64,000 nt of DNA from Mesobacillus boroniphilus JCM 21738 (GTDB taxonomy: Bacteria > Bacillota > Bacilli > Bacillales > Cytobacillaceae). Location: positions 1 to 64,000 of the forward strand of contig NZ_BAUW01000013.1 of assembly GCF_000517385.1 (NCBI RefSeq), written 5' to 3'. The translations under genes and the position numbers were made by a program. Shown here in pieces: positions 19,188-27,822 of this stretch (positions are counted from its first letter, which is position 1; each line of letters starts with the position of its first letter). The notes beneath the pieces are model-generated. The model saw only the letters and a program-made list of their open reading frames with translations, was not told the DNA's origin and made no database searches.

Positions 19188-19818
19188 CCATGCCGTGCTC
19201 CGCGACGGGCTGCGGAATATCATCTCAGTTGAAGAAGATATCGAAGTCGTCGGCGAAGCTGTATCCGGCGACGACGCACTATTGAAGGTGGAAAGTTGCA
19301 AGCCGGACATGATCTTGATGGATATCAACATGCCGATGAAAAATGGGGTTGAAGTCACGGGCATTTTGAAAAAGAAATACCCGCATATCAAAATCCTTGT
19401 GCTGACAATGCATAGCCACGAGGAATACTTCATGTCGGCCATCCGTGAAGGAGCGGACGGCTATTTATTGAAGGACGCGCCTTCTGACCAGGTCGTCGAG
19501 GCAATACGCACCGTCGCCCGCGGCGAGTCGGTCATCCATCCATCAATGACAAGGAAACTGCTCGCCTTCCACCAGCAAAAAGAAACAAAGCAGGAAGACA
19601 CAACGCTGACCGAGCGTGAAAAGGAAGTACTGCTCTGCCTCGTCGAAGGGCTGAGCAATAAAGAAATCGCCGACCGCCTTTTCATCAGCGATAAAACTGT
19701 CAAAATCCATGTCAGCAAGATTTTCAAAAAGCTGAACGTCAAAAGCCGCTCCCAGGTCGTCATACACGCCGTCCAGCACCAGCTAGTGCCGATCCCGCCG
19801 ACATCGAGCGGGGCATAA
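19162..19818 (+). CDS. Response regulator, NarL/LuxR family
   Basis: DNA-binding partner of the kinase. The 218 residues comprise a receiver domain (1-120) with acidic pocket Asp8-Asp9 and phospho-acceptor Asp54 in LMDINMP, and conserved Lys in LLKDA near 104. A LuxR-type helix-turn-helix (about 150-210) reads [20 protein letters not shown] and [15 protein letters not shown]. The ATG at 19162 has GAGGGGG nine bases upstream; the longer frame from 19054 is only overlap with the kinase. Target genes are not evident; the upstream transporters are candidates by position alone. Confidence 0.92.
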   Translation: MIRLMLVDDHAVLRDGLRNIISVEEDIEVVGEAVSGDDALLKVESCKPDMILMDINMPMKNGVEVTGILKKKYPHIKILVLTMHSHEEYFMSAIREGADGYLLKDAPSDQVVEAIRTVARGESVIHPSMTRKLLAFHQQKETKQEDTTLTEREKEVLLCLVEGLSNKEIADRLFISDKTVKIHVSKIFKKLNVKSRSQVVIHAVQHQLVPIPPTSSGA

Positions 19819-19819
19819 T

Positions 19820-19855
19820 GAGAGTCCTCATGACGAGGGCTCTTTTTCTTTTAAT
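19820..19855 (+). terminator. Terminator after the response regulator
   Basis: GAGAGTCCTC and GAGGGCTCT arms with a five-base loop, followed by TTTTTCTTTT. Confidence 0.75.
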
Positions 19856-20027
19856 AGGAAATTATAAAATATTTTCAATGTGGATAACTATCCAGGTTTT
19901 CTTAATCCAGCTCCAGCGCCCAGCCCCTCGAGTCGCTTCGGTCCGCCCAATGAAGTCAAAGAACGACTTCACTGGTCGGCCCTCCAGCGCTTGTCGGGGC
20001 TGAACGAGGCGCTTGCGCTTTTTGTTC
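19853..20027 (+). repeat. Hairpin repeat element, copy 2
   Basis: Core 19908-20027 is nearly identical to copy 1. The left flank, from AATAGGAAATTATAAAATAT onwards, is shared with copy 4 and carries TGTGGATAA at 19879-19887, an exact DnaA-box 9-mer in reverse orientation, 20 bases from the core. Confidence 0.85.
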
Positions 20028-20204
20028 TTTGGATACTACTTTAGTAGTACCAAAGATTAGTACAGAGGATATTATTTTTTAAATAAAATGCAGAATGGTT
20101 TTCATGTAAATATTGCGGGAATATTAAGAAAAATAGCTAAGGAGCTGAAAAATAGAATGAAGTTTAAAGCTGCATTTTTATCATTTATTCTTATGGCCGC
20201 GACG

Positions 20205-20351
20205 GAAAATGTACTGGGATCGACTAACCTAAATACGATTGATGCTACCTTGCTGCCAGTAACTTATATTGAAAATGTTCCGAACACAGATTCAAGCTCT
20301 GGCCATGGTACACATGTAGCTTGGATTGTTGGCTGCAATGCTGAATCCTGA
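20205..20351 (+). pseudogene. Remnant of an S8 protease gene
   Basis: About 145 bases match the intact protease gene downstream (its bases about 21323-21450). The translation reads LGSTNLN, then LLPVTY, ENVPNTD and SGHGTHVA, covering the catalytic His region only. There is no catalytic Asp or Ser segment and the frame stops at 20351. It is probably a leftover of a tandem duplication. From 20028 to 20811 the only other structure I see is repeat array B. Confidence 0.8.
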
Positions 20352-20401
20352 CTGGTAAAACTTCTTTTAGTACTGGAAAAAATCATTGAAAATTTCCAAG
20401 T

Positions 20402-20566
20402 CGCCAATAAAAATAGATTTTCGCGAATAAACTGCTCAATATCGCCAATAAAATTTATTTTTCGCCAATATATCATTATTTTCGCCAATAAAATTGTGAA
20501 AACCGCCAATAAAATTGTGAAAACCGCCAATAAAATTGTGAAAACCGCCAATAAAATTTGAAAGAG
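20402..20566 (+). repeat. 21-bp phased repeat array B (eight units)
   Basis: Eight units with core CGCCAATAAAATT (some altered, such as CGCGAATAAA) start at 20402, 20422, 20443, 20463, 20483, 20504, 20525 and 20546, so spacing is 20 or 21 bases. The units at 20483, 20504 and 20525 are identical apart from one base. The minus-strand frame across the array gives a repeated ILLAVFT peptide and is not a credible gene. Confidence 0.9.
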
Positions 20567-20811
20567 CAAAATAACATCACTGTGAGTTCGGAAAATACTA
20601 CAATTCAACTACACCGACACAATTATGAAGCATTTTGGAAAATCCTAATCGAAAAAACATCAGCACTACTCCATCTATAACTTTTGTACGATGCCAGAAT
20701 AGACATTCCGGAATTTGATTTTATAACCTTTGAAGAATAGTTTTACAGCTGGGATTTCATGATAATTAAGTTAGGAATATTCAAAATTTTATAGAATGAG
20801 AGGAGAATATC

Positions 20812-23268
20812 ATGAAACGTTTTATCTATCTGCTGTTAGCCTTGTTGCTCATTTTCCCGGTATTTGCTGTGCCCCAGGGGAAGGCAAGCAGCCTGGCGGT
20901 TATTGATCCGCTGGTCAGCAAGGCATTGGACACTGCCAGCTCGCTCCAGGTCATCGTCACTTTTAAAGGGGACGGAGCTCCGACAACCTCCCAGTTGGCG
21001 CTGTTAGATACGCTCGGCATCGAAACGGGGATCAGCATGAAATCCCTGCCGATAGCAGGAGTCATTGCGACAAAGGCGCAAATCGAAAAGCTAGCGGCAA
21101 ATCCAGAAGTACAATCAATTTATATGAACAAGAAACTTACTTACTTTAACGCGGATGCCACCGCAATCACTGGTGTCGATAAAGCGAGGACGGACGACAG
21201 CTTCCGCAAAGCGAACGGCGGCTTGCCTGTTTCCGGAAAAGGAATCGGTGTCGTCGTGAACGACAGCGGTGTTGACGGAACAAATAAAGATCATGAACTT
21301 GGCAAAAACCTTGTCCAGAATGTCATGGGGTCCACCAATCTGAATGCACTTGCACCAGGATTGCTTCCAGTGACATATCAGGAAAACGTACCAAACACAG
21401 ACACTAACTCTGGACATGGTACACATGTAGCCGGCACGGTCGGCGGAACTGGAGCGATGTCTGGCGGAAAATATGAAGGAGCTGCACCGGGTGCGGACTT
21501 GATCGGCTACGGTTCAGGAGCGGCGTTATTTGTTCTTGATGGCATTGGCGGCTTCGACTACGCAATTACTCATCAGTCACAGTACAATATCCGCGTCATC
21601 ACAAATTCATGGGGTTCATCTGGAGACTTCGAGCCCAACGATCCAATCAATATTGCCAGCAAAAAAGCGCACGACCGCGGAATTACGGTTCTTTTTGCAG
21701 CAGGTAATGAAGGCCCCGGCGAAAACACGCATAACCCATATGCAAAAGCTCCATGGGTCATTTCAGTCGCTGCAGGAGTCAAAGATGGAACGCTGGCTGA
21801 TTTCTCATCTAGAGGCACAAAAGGTGTAGGCGGAACTTTTACAATGGACGGAAAGGAGTGGACTTGGAAGGATGAACCGACCGTGACGGCTCCTGGTGTG
21901 GACATCGTTTCAACTCGTGTCATTGCGCCAGTTTCAAGCCTGTCTGCCGACCAGGATGCACAAACAATTGAAACGGCGTACCTGCCTTACTACACAACAA
22001 TGAGCGGTACATCGATGGCAACTCCGCATGTTGCCGGTATTGTTGCGTTAATGCTCGAGGCAAATCCATTATTATCGCCTGCTGAAGTCAAGCAAATCTT
22101 AGAGCAGACTGCTACGAATATGCCAGGCTATGAAATGTGGGAAGTTGGCGCAGGCTATGTGAATGCCTATGCTGCAATTGATAAAGCATTCAATGATATT
22201 GCTTATGGCACGACGTTAAATTCAACCCAGACATTCTATAGCAATGTTGAATCTTCAACAGAACGCAAGGAGTTTTCGGTTGATTATAACCCGCTGACAT
22301 TTATTTCTGACAATCAATATGAATTCACAGTTGAAGAAGGCATGTCCAGCATTGTGGCAAAAGTAGACGGAGCGGGTCTCATGGAAGAAACGGGCAATCC
22401 GATCAACCTTGTGCTGATTGCTCCGGATGGCACAGAATACAGCTCGGGTGTCAGCCTGCTGTTCCCGCTCTACTATGACCGCACAGTGTCGGTGACTTCT
22501 CCGGCACCTGGAGCATGGAAGGCAGAAATCCGCGGTCTTCGCGGCGCTGATGCCAATCCACTTGGCATCGCCCTGCCTGAAACGGTAAAAGGTGAAATGG
22601 CCTTCACGAAGGTCAGCGGTTTCTCCGGATTGAACGATATTGCCGGCCACCCGGCAGCAGATGCGATTAAAATGGGCGTAAGTGAACGATTGTTCGACGG
22701 CTTCTCGAATGGAGCCTTCAAACCTGATGCATTTTTAACAAGAGCAGAACTCGCAAAATACCTGGTGATGGGTGCTGAGATTAAGCAGTCATTGCCGACA
22801 GCGGCGAGCTTTTCAGATGTATCCAGCACAGACCTTCCATTCGTCGAAGCCGCAACAGCAAAAGGTGCTTCCTTCCGCGATCAACAGCACATCCAAAAGG
22901 GTGTCATCTTGCCGAGAGCAAACGGGAAATATGCACCAAAGGATGGCGTAACCCGCGCTGAGTTGGCATACTCGCTGGTTCAATCATTAGGTCTGCAAAA
23001 AGAAGCAGAGGAATTCGATGGAAACCTTACCGTTCAATATAATAACGAAAGAGTTGCAATCTCAGACGCATCAGAAATTCCTGATCATCTGAAAGGCTAT
23101 GTCCAGGTGGCTCTTGACCTGAATATCCTCAATGCAAAATTCGCTATAACACAGGGACCGTATGACTTGAAGCCAAAGGTAACAGCAAGCTTCAACCCAA
23201 CTGCAAAAAATACACGCGGCGACTTTGCGGTTGCAATGACCCGCTACTATAATGCTTTTCTAAAATAA
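20812..23268 (+). CDS. S8 subtilisin-like serine protease with C-terminal SLH repeats
   Basis: Secreted protease likely held on the cell wall. Signal peptide residues 1-25; an inhibitor-I9-like propeptide to about 120. Catalytic residues are Asp151 (NDSGVDG), His202 (SGHGTHVAG), oxyanion Asn299 (AAGNEGPG) and Ser401 (SGTSMATPHVAG). A beta-rich segment follows (450-590). Two to three S-layer-homology repeats complete the protein, for example FSNGAFKPDAFLTRAELAKY and NGKYAPKDGVTRAELAYSLV, which bind pyruvylated wall polymer. The 818-residue frame is intact. The ATG has GAGAGGAG about eight bases upstream. A decayed partial copy lies 460 bases before it. Confidence 0.93.
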   Translation: MKRFIYLLLALLLIFPVFAVPQGKASSLAVIDPLVSKALDTASSLQVIVTFKGDGAPTTSQLALLDTLGIETGISMKSLPIAGVIATKAQIEKLAANPEVQSIYMNKKLTYFNADATAITGVDKARTDDSFRKANGGLPVSGKGIGVVVNDSGVDGTNKDHELGKNLVQNVMGSTNLNALAPGLLPVTYQENVPNTDTNSGHGTHVAGTVGGTGAMSGGKYEGAAPGADLIGYGSGAALFVLDGIGGFDYAITHQSQYNIRVITNSWGSSGDFEPNDPINIASKKAHDRGITVLFAAGNEGPGENTHNPYAKAPWVISVAAGVKDGTLADFSSRGTKGVGGTFTMDGKEWTWKDEPTVTAPGVDIVSTRVIAPVSSLSADQDAQTIETAYLPYYTTMSGTSMATPHVAGIVALMLEANPLLSPAEVKQILEQTATNMPGYEMWEVGAGYVNAYAAIDKAFNDIAYGTTLNSTQTFYSNVESSTERKEFSVDYNPLTFISDNQYEFTVEEGMSSIVAKVDGAGLMEETGNPINLVLIAPDGTEYSSGVSLLFPLYYDRTVSVTSPAPGAWKAEIRGLRGADANPLGIALPETVKGEMAFTKVSGFSGLNDIAGHPAADAIKMGVSERLFDGFSNGAFKPDAFLTRAELAKYLVMGAEIKQSLPTAASFSDVSSTDLPFVEAATAKGASFRDQQHIQKGVILPRANGKYAPKDGVTRAELAYSLVQSLGLQKEAEEFDGNLTVQYNNERVAISDASEIPDHLKGYVQVALDLNILNAKFAITQGPYDLKPKVTASFNPTAKNTRGDFAVAMTRYYNAFLK

Positions 23269-23277
23269 GGTAAAATA

Positions 23278-23306
23278 GAACAGGCCGAAATGGTCTGTTC
23301 TTTTTT
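23278..23306 (+). terminator. Terminator of the S8 protease gene
   Basis: GAACAGGCC and GGTCTGTTC arms (one G-U pair), followed by TTTTTT, ten bases after the stop codon. Confidence 0.8.
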
Positions 23307-23342
23307 GGCAACAGATTAAAAATTAGTTTCAGTCCGGACACT

Positions 23343-23575
23343 ATCAAGCCTGATTCCCGGATCTTTCAGAAGGGATAGAGTCTCTTGCGGAATCAGCCAC
23401 TGGCAGTATATTTGCAGGTGAAAATGATGTGACAGCATCCAAAAGGGCCGGAATGATTGGGATTTGGAAGTGCGATGGCTATTGGCACGGAGTTGAGGCG
23501 GATTTTAGCATCGAGGAGTTGGAAGAATTGTTAGGTATTATTCAAACAGGAGCTGAAATGCATGACAGATTTTAA
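23343..23575 (+). pseudogene. Remnant of a HAD-family hydrolase (C-terminal part)
   Basis: The translation IKPDSRIFQKG, then (one frame over) IFAGENDVTASKRAGMIGIW, matches the C-terminal motif III/IV region of HAD hydrolases. The usual aspartate pair in motif IV appears as END. No N-terminal DxD motif or start lies upstream, and a frameshift near 23370 splits the fragment. It runs to a stop at 23575 and overlaps the next small frame. Confidence 0.5.
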
Positions 23576-23714
23576 TGTTTTATATAATCCCCCGAGACCT
23601 CAGATTATATCAATCTTCGGAAAAACGCTGTCAGAAATCTCTGATATGCTTGGGCGGACAAGAGAGTCCATCCGCAAAAAAATCAAACGCCTGACTGATA
23701 ATAATATCTTCTGA
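23562..23714 (+). CDS. Small ORF, possible helix-turn-helix
   Basis: A 50-residue frame with an ATG and GGAG nine bases upstream. The segment TLSEISDMLGRTRESIRKKI looks like a helix-turn-helix. It overlaps the end of the HAD remnant by 14 bases. It may be a small DNA-binding protein or the trace of a larger gene. From 23715 to 23841 there is only the leader of the next gene. Confidence 0.3.
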   Translation: MTDFNVLYNPPRPQIISIFGKTLSEISDMLGRTRESIRKKIKRLTDNNIF

Positions 23715-23841
23715 GTTTGTGTAAAAAATGGTAATCAACAATTAATCTTGTAATACTTGTAAAATAATAGTATATTTTTCCTACAATAGTATTGTTTAAT
23801 ATTTACAGAAATGTCGTCACACGTCCTCAGGAGGAGTCTTT

Positions 23842-25083
23842 ATGGATATTTATGTTGCCAGGCAGCCTATATTTGATATAAATGAAAAGACAGTTGCTTA
23901 TGAATTGTTATACAGGAACAGCTCGGTCAATAACTATCAGCACACTGATGGGGACCAGGCTACAACAGATGTAATCGTAAATAGTTTCTTGAATATTGGA
24001 ATCAAGGAATTATCGAACGGCAAGCCTTGTTTTATTAATTTTACTGATAAACTATTAAAACTAGGTGTACCTTCCTATTTCAATCCTTTATCCATCGTTG
24101 TCGAGATACTGGAAACAGTGGAACTTAATGAAGACATCCTAACGATTTGTAAAGATTTGAAGAAACATGGATACACGATTGCGCTCGATGATTTCTTTGT
24201 TACGCAGTGGAACGAATTGACTGTTAAGATTTTAGAATATGTAGATATTATCAAGATAGATTTCCGGATGATGAGCCGGAGTGACAGGCAGGAAATGATT
24301 CGTTTTATTAAGGAACGGAACATTCAGTTTCTTGCTGAAAAAGTCGAAACGATCGAAGAGTACATAGAGGCAAAAGAAGATGGATTTGTTTATTTCCAGG
24401 GTTTTTATTTCAGCAAACCTGTGATCCTGAACAGCTATGATATCCCATCCTACTATCATTCGTATTTTCAGATTTTAAAAGAAATAGAGAGTCCTGATCC
24501 CGATATCGAAAAGATTAAGGATGTTATCGAAAAGGATATTTCTCTTTCCTATAAACTTCTGAGGCTGATCAATAACCCGGTTTTCAGGCCAAGGAATGAG
24601 GTTTCTTCCATAAAACAAGCCATCATTTTATTAGGGCTCAATGAAATCAAAAAATGGATTTATGTTTTGGCGATCAGGGGAGCAGACAAAGGTTCTGGCG
24701 GTACTAAGGAACGTGAAATCATCGAGTTGTCGTTAAAGCGCGGGAAACTAGGCGAATTGATCGGCAGGAAGGTCGGAAGAGAAGTGCTGGCGTCAAAATA
24801 CTTCCTGCTCGGAATGTTCTCCTTGATGGATTCCTTGTTGCACCATACGATGGAGGAGCTGCTCGAAGACCTGCCGTTAAGCAATGAGCTGAAAGCTGCC
24901 TTATCAGGTGAAAAGAACGACGAATACGTCATGCTCCAATTTTTAAAAGACATCGAACACGCCTTTCACGAAGATGTTGAGCTGACCTTCAATCCAACCA
25001 ATATGCCTATCGAAGAGCTTTTTAGGCTCTATGGCGAGGCGAGTGACTGGGCTACCAAGGTTTTAAGTGAAGTGAATATCTAA
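23842..25083 (+). CDS. yuxH: EAL-HDOD domain protein, YuxH-like
   Basis: Predicted signalling protein of 413 residues. The first half (1-200) is an EAL-like fold beginning MDIYVARQPIFD. The catalytic EAL triplet is replaced by ELL in YELLYRNS, and other metal ligands look incomplete, so it probably does not cleave cyclic di-GMP. The second half is an HDOD domain (about 205-400), with KDVIEKDISLSYKLLRLINN as its hallmark. The ATG has GGAGGAG seven bases upstream. It stands alone, with its own terminator. The family is linked to stress and motility regulation in other bacteria; its partner here is unknown. Confidence 0.85.
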   Translation: MDIYVARQPIFDINEKTVAYELLYRNSSVNNYQHTDGDQATTDVIVNSFLNIGIKELSNGKPCFINFTDKLLKLGVPSYFNPLSIVVEILETVELNEDILTICKDLKKHGYTIALDDFFVTQWNELTVKILEYVDIIKIDFRMMSRSDRQEMIRFIKERNIQFLAEKVETIEEYIEAKEDGFVYFQGFYFSKPVILNSYDIPSYYHSYFQILKEIESPDPDIEKIKDVIEKDISLSYKLLRLINNPVFRPRNEVSSIKQAIILLGLNEIKKWIYVLAIRGADKGSGGTKEREIIELSLKRGKLGELIGRKVGREVLASKYFLLGMFSLMDSLLHHTMEELLEDLPLSNELKAALSGEKNDEYVMLQFLKDIEHAFHEDVELTFNPTNMPIEELFRLYGEASDWATKVLSEVNI

Positions 25084-25091
25084 CGAAGATG

Positions 25092-25113
25092 AGCATGCAT
25101 CCGCATGCTTTTT
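25092..25113 (+). terminator. Terminator of the EAL-HDOD gene
   Basis: AGCATGC and GCATGCT with a four-base loop, followed by TTTTTC, eight bases after the stop. Confidence 0.75.
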
Positions 25114-25261
25114 CTTTTATGCTGTAAATAAAAGCAGGGGTCAATGCGAAAACAAACTTCTTTTGCGAGGAAGATTCTTGTAACCAGCCTCTAAAAAAAG
25201 TTATATTTTAAAAAGATGATTCTAAATTTTCGCTATTTCTCTGAATGAGGTGTTTAATCAA

Positions 25262-25495
25262 TTGGTGCTGAAATACTTGTTCGCACTGTTCCTGCCTGGT
25301 TTCATGGTCGTGTTTTTCACCAGGGTTGCCTATAACCACATCCTTGCGCTCGTATTGACGGTCGCATTGATTGCGGCTTCTGTTTATAAAGGATACACAG
25401 ATTCCTTCCTGCTGATTGTCGTCGATGCCTTTTCATTGACGGTCGGTTTCTATTTTGCGAACCGGATGATGAAGCGCAACAAGAAGCAGTCATAA
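25262..25495 (+). CDS. csbA: General stress membrane protein CsbA
   Basis: Small integral membrane protein of 77 residues, known in B. subtilis as a sigma-B-controlled gene of unknown function. Two to three helices; the segment VLTVALIAASVYKGYTDSFL is close to CsbA. The start is probably the TTG at 25262, with GAGGTG nine bases upstream; a GTG at 25250 lies inside that site. It precedes uvrB, as in B. subtilis. A sigma-B promoter would be expected but I could not identify a convincing one. Confidence 0.85.
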   Translation: MVLKYLFALFLPGFMVVFFTRVAYNHILALVLTVALIAASVYKGYTDSFLLIVVDAFSLTVGFYFANRMMKRNKKQS

Positions 25496-25507
25496 TTTCA
25501 AAAGTAA

Positions 25508-25540
25508 GCCTGTCGGATTGTGTCCGGCGGGTTTTTCTTA
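25508..25540 (+). terminator. Terminator of csbA
   Basis: GCCTGTCGG and CCGGCGGGT pair with G-U wobbles around a seven-base loop, followed by TTTTCTT. Confidence 0.65.
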
Positions 25541-25564
25541 TTGTAAAAGGAATAAACCCACTTC

Positions 25565-25580
25565 AATCAAACGTTTGATT
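25565..25580. promoter_or_regulatory. 16-bp perfect palindrome AATCAAACGTTTGATT
   Basis: A perfect palindrome in the csbA-uvrB gap. The same 16 bases occur again at 41908-41923. Operator-like, but no regulator gene is adjacent. The rest of 25496-25835 holds a terminator, a LexA box and the uvrB promoter region. Confidence 0.6.
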
Positions 25581-25632
25581 AACGAGGATTCGACAACCTG
25601 AAGCAACCCCTTATAAAACTAAGTTGCTAATT

Positions 25633-25646
25633 CGAATGTTTGTTCG
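25633..25646. promoter_or_regulatory. LexA (DinR) SOS box upstream of uvrB
   Basis: CGAATGTTTGTTCG matches the Bacillus SOS box CGAAC-N4-GTTCG at all but one conserved position. It sits about 190 bases before uvrB and close to a TAGAAT -10 candidate at 25679. A TTGACA at 25699 is a second promoter candidate. Confidence 0.7.
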
Positions 25647-25835
25647 CTTTTTGTTGGTTTGTTTTCCTTTCTTTGTGGTAGAATGAGGATATGACTTTTT
25701 GACAACTATGTAAGACATATATATAGGAAAGCTCTTTTCAAAATAGTTCCTGAATCAATGAATGCATTCAGGCTGTGAATGGAACTAAGTTCATGTAAAA
25801 GAGCCTGGAAATTTAAAATTACAGGAGGCTTTTCT

Positions 25836-27815
25836 GTGAAGGACCAATTTGAATTAGTCTCGAAGTATTCTCCGCAGGGAGACCAGCCTGCGGCAATTAA
25901 AGAGCTGGTACAAGGAATCCGCGATAACAAGAAGCATCAGACGCTCCTTGGCGCGACAGGAACTGGGAAGACGTTCACGATTTCCAATGTGATCAAGGAA
26001 GTGAACAAGCCGACGCTTGTCATCGCCCATAATAAAACCCTTGCCGGCCAGCTGTACAGCGAGTTCAAGGAATTTTTCCCGAACAACGCGGTTGAGTATT
26101 TCGTCAGTTACTATGATTACTATCAGCCAGAGGCTTATGTGCCGCAGACGGATACATTCATTGAGAAGGACGCGAGCATCAATGATGAGATTGACAAGCT
26201 GCGCCACTCAGCTACATCGTCGCTATTTGAGCGCAAAGATGTCATCATCATTGCCAGCGTTTCCTGCATCTACGGCCTCGGTAATCCGGATGAATACCGC
26301 GACATGGTCGTGTCACTCCGGACCGGCATGGAAATTGAGCGCAATAAGCTACTTCACAAGCTGGTTGACGTCCAGTATGAACGAAATGATATCGACTTCA
26401 AGCGCGGGACATTCCGTGTTCGCGGTGATGTTGTCGAAATTTTTCCTGTATCCCGTGATGAACACTGTATGAGGATAGAGTTTTTCGGTGACGAGATTGA
26501 CCGGATCCGAGAGGTTGATGCGCTGACTGGCGAGATCATCGGCGAACGTGACCATGTTGCGATTTTCCCGGCATCCCACTTCGTAACACGCGAGGAAAAA
26601 CTGCGAATCGCAATCGAGAATATCGAAAAAGAGCTGGAGGAGCGACTGGAAGTGCTTCGCGCCGAGGAAAAGCTTCTTGAGGCACAAAGGCTTGAACAGC
26701 GCACTAGGTATGACCTTGAAATGATGCGTGAGATGGGCTTTTGCTCCGGCATCGAAAACTATTCACGCCATCTGACCTTAAGGCCTGCAGGTGCGACTCC
26801 ATATACTTTGCTAGATTACTTCCCGGATGACTTTATGATCGTTGTTGATGAGTCGCATGTTACATTGCCGCAAATAAGGGGAATGTTTAATGGTGACCAG
26901 GCACGTAAACAGGTGCTGGTTGACCACGGCTTCCGCCTGCCGTCAGCTATGGATAACCGACCGCTGACATTTGCTGAATTTGAAAACCATATCAAACAGG
27001 CCGTTTTCGTATCGGCGACTCCAGGGCCATACGAGCTGGAGCATACACCAGAAATGGTACAGCAGATCATCCGCCCGACAGGATTGCTTGACCCGACGAT
27101 TGATGTAAGGCCAATCGAGGGCCAGATAGACGACCTGATCGGGGAAATCCAGGAGCGGACGAAGCGGAATGAACGTGTGCTTGTAACGACACTGACTAAA
27201 AAGATGTCCGAGGATTTGACGGATTACCTGAAGGAAATCGGTATTAAGGTCCAATACCTGCACTCAGAGATCAAGACGCTGGAGCGGATAGAAATCATCC
27301 GCGAGCTGCGCCTTGGAAAATACGATGTCCTCATCGGGATCAATCTCTTGAGGGAAGGCCTGGATATTCCCGAGGTTTCACTGGTTACGATTCTTGATGC
27401 GGATAAGGAAGGCTTCCTTCGTTCGGAAAGATCCCTGATCCAGACTATCGGGCGCGCGGCGAGAAATGCGAGCGGACATGTCATCATGTATGCAGACAGA
27501 ATGACCGATTCGATGGAAAAAGCGATCAGTGAAACGCAGCGCCGCCGTGAAACCCAGATAGAATACAACGAAAAGCATGGCATCACGCCGCAAACGATCC
27601 AGAAGGATATCCGGGACGTGATCCGCGCGACGATTGCTGCCGAGGAGCAGGAAGACTACAGCCCGGCAGAAGGTTTGAAGAAATTGACGAAGAAAGATCG
27701 CGAACAAGTGATTTTAAATATGGAAAAAGAGATGAAGGAAGCGGCGAAGGCTCTCAATTTCGAACGTGCAGCCGAGCTGCGTGACCTCATTCTTGAGTTA
27801 AAAGCGGAAGGATGA
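25836..27815 (+). CDS. uvrB: Excinuclease ABC subunit UvrB
   Basis: Damage-verification helicase of nucleotide excision repair; loads at lesions with UvrA and recruits UvrC. The 659 residues include Walker A GATGTGKT (near residue 38), the beta-hairpin region [12 protein letters not shown], helicase motif DESHVT, and motif [11 protein letters not shown]. The C-terminal UVR domain ends [18 protein letters not shown], which binds UvrC. The start is the GTG at 25836 with GGAGG seven bases upstream; a longer frame from 25779 lacks family sequence. The uvrA start follows after seven bases, so the two genes form an operon under LexA. Confidence 0.97.
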   Translation: MKDQFELVSKYSPQGDQPAAIKELVQGIRDNKKHQTLLGATGTGKTFTISNVIKEVNKPTLVIAHNKTLAGQLYSEFKEFFPNNAVEYFVSYYDYYQPEAYVPQTDTFIEKDASINDEIDKLRHSATSSLFERKDVIIIASVSCIYGLGNPDEYRDMVVSLRTGMEIERNKLLHKLVDVQYERNDIDFKRGTFRVRGDVVEIFPVSRDEHCMRIEFFGDEIDRIREVDALTGEIIGERDHVAIFPASHFVTREEKLRIAIENIEKELEERLEVLRAEEKLLEAQRLEQRTRYDLEMMREMGFCSGIENYSRHLTLRPAGATPYTLLDYFPDDFMIVVDESHVTLPQIRGMFNGDQARKQVLVDHGFRLPSAMDNRPLTFAEFENHIKQAVFVSATPGPYELEHTPEMVQQIIRPTGLLDPTIDVRPIEGQIDDLIGEIQERTKRNERVLVTTLTKKMSEDLTDYLKEIGIKVQYLHSEIKTLERIEIIRELRLGKYDVLIGINLLREGLDIPEVSLVTILDADKEGFLRSERSLIQTIGRAARNASGHVIMYADRMTDSMEKAISETQRRRETQIEYNEKHGITPQTIQKDIRDVIRATIAAEEQEDYSPAEGLKKLTKKDREQVILNMEKEMKEAAKALNFERAAELRDLILELKAEG

Positions 27816-27822
27816 CGAAAAC

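Noticed and set aside
20264-20608. Minus-strand 114-residue frame with repeated ILLAVFT
   Set aside because: Again produced by the 21-base array B and the protease remnant read backwards.
23842-25083. Active cyclic di-GMP phosphodiesterase
   Set aside because: The EAL triplet and other metal ligands are not kept; HDOD architecture points to a non-enzymatic signalling role.
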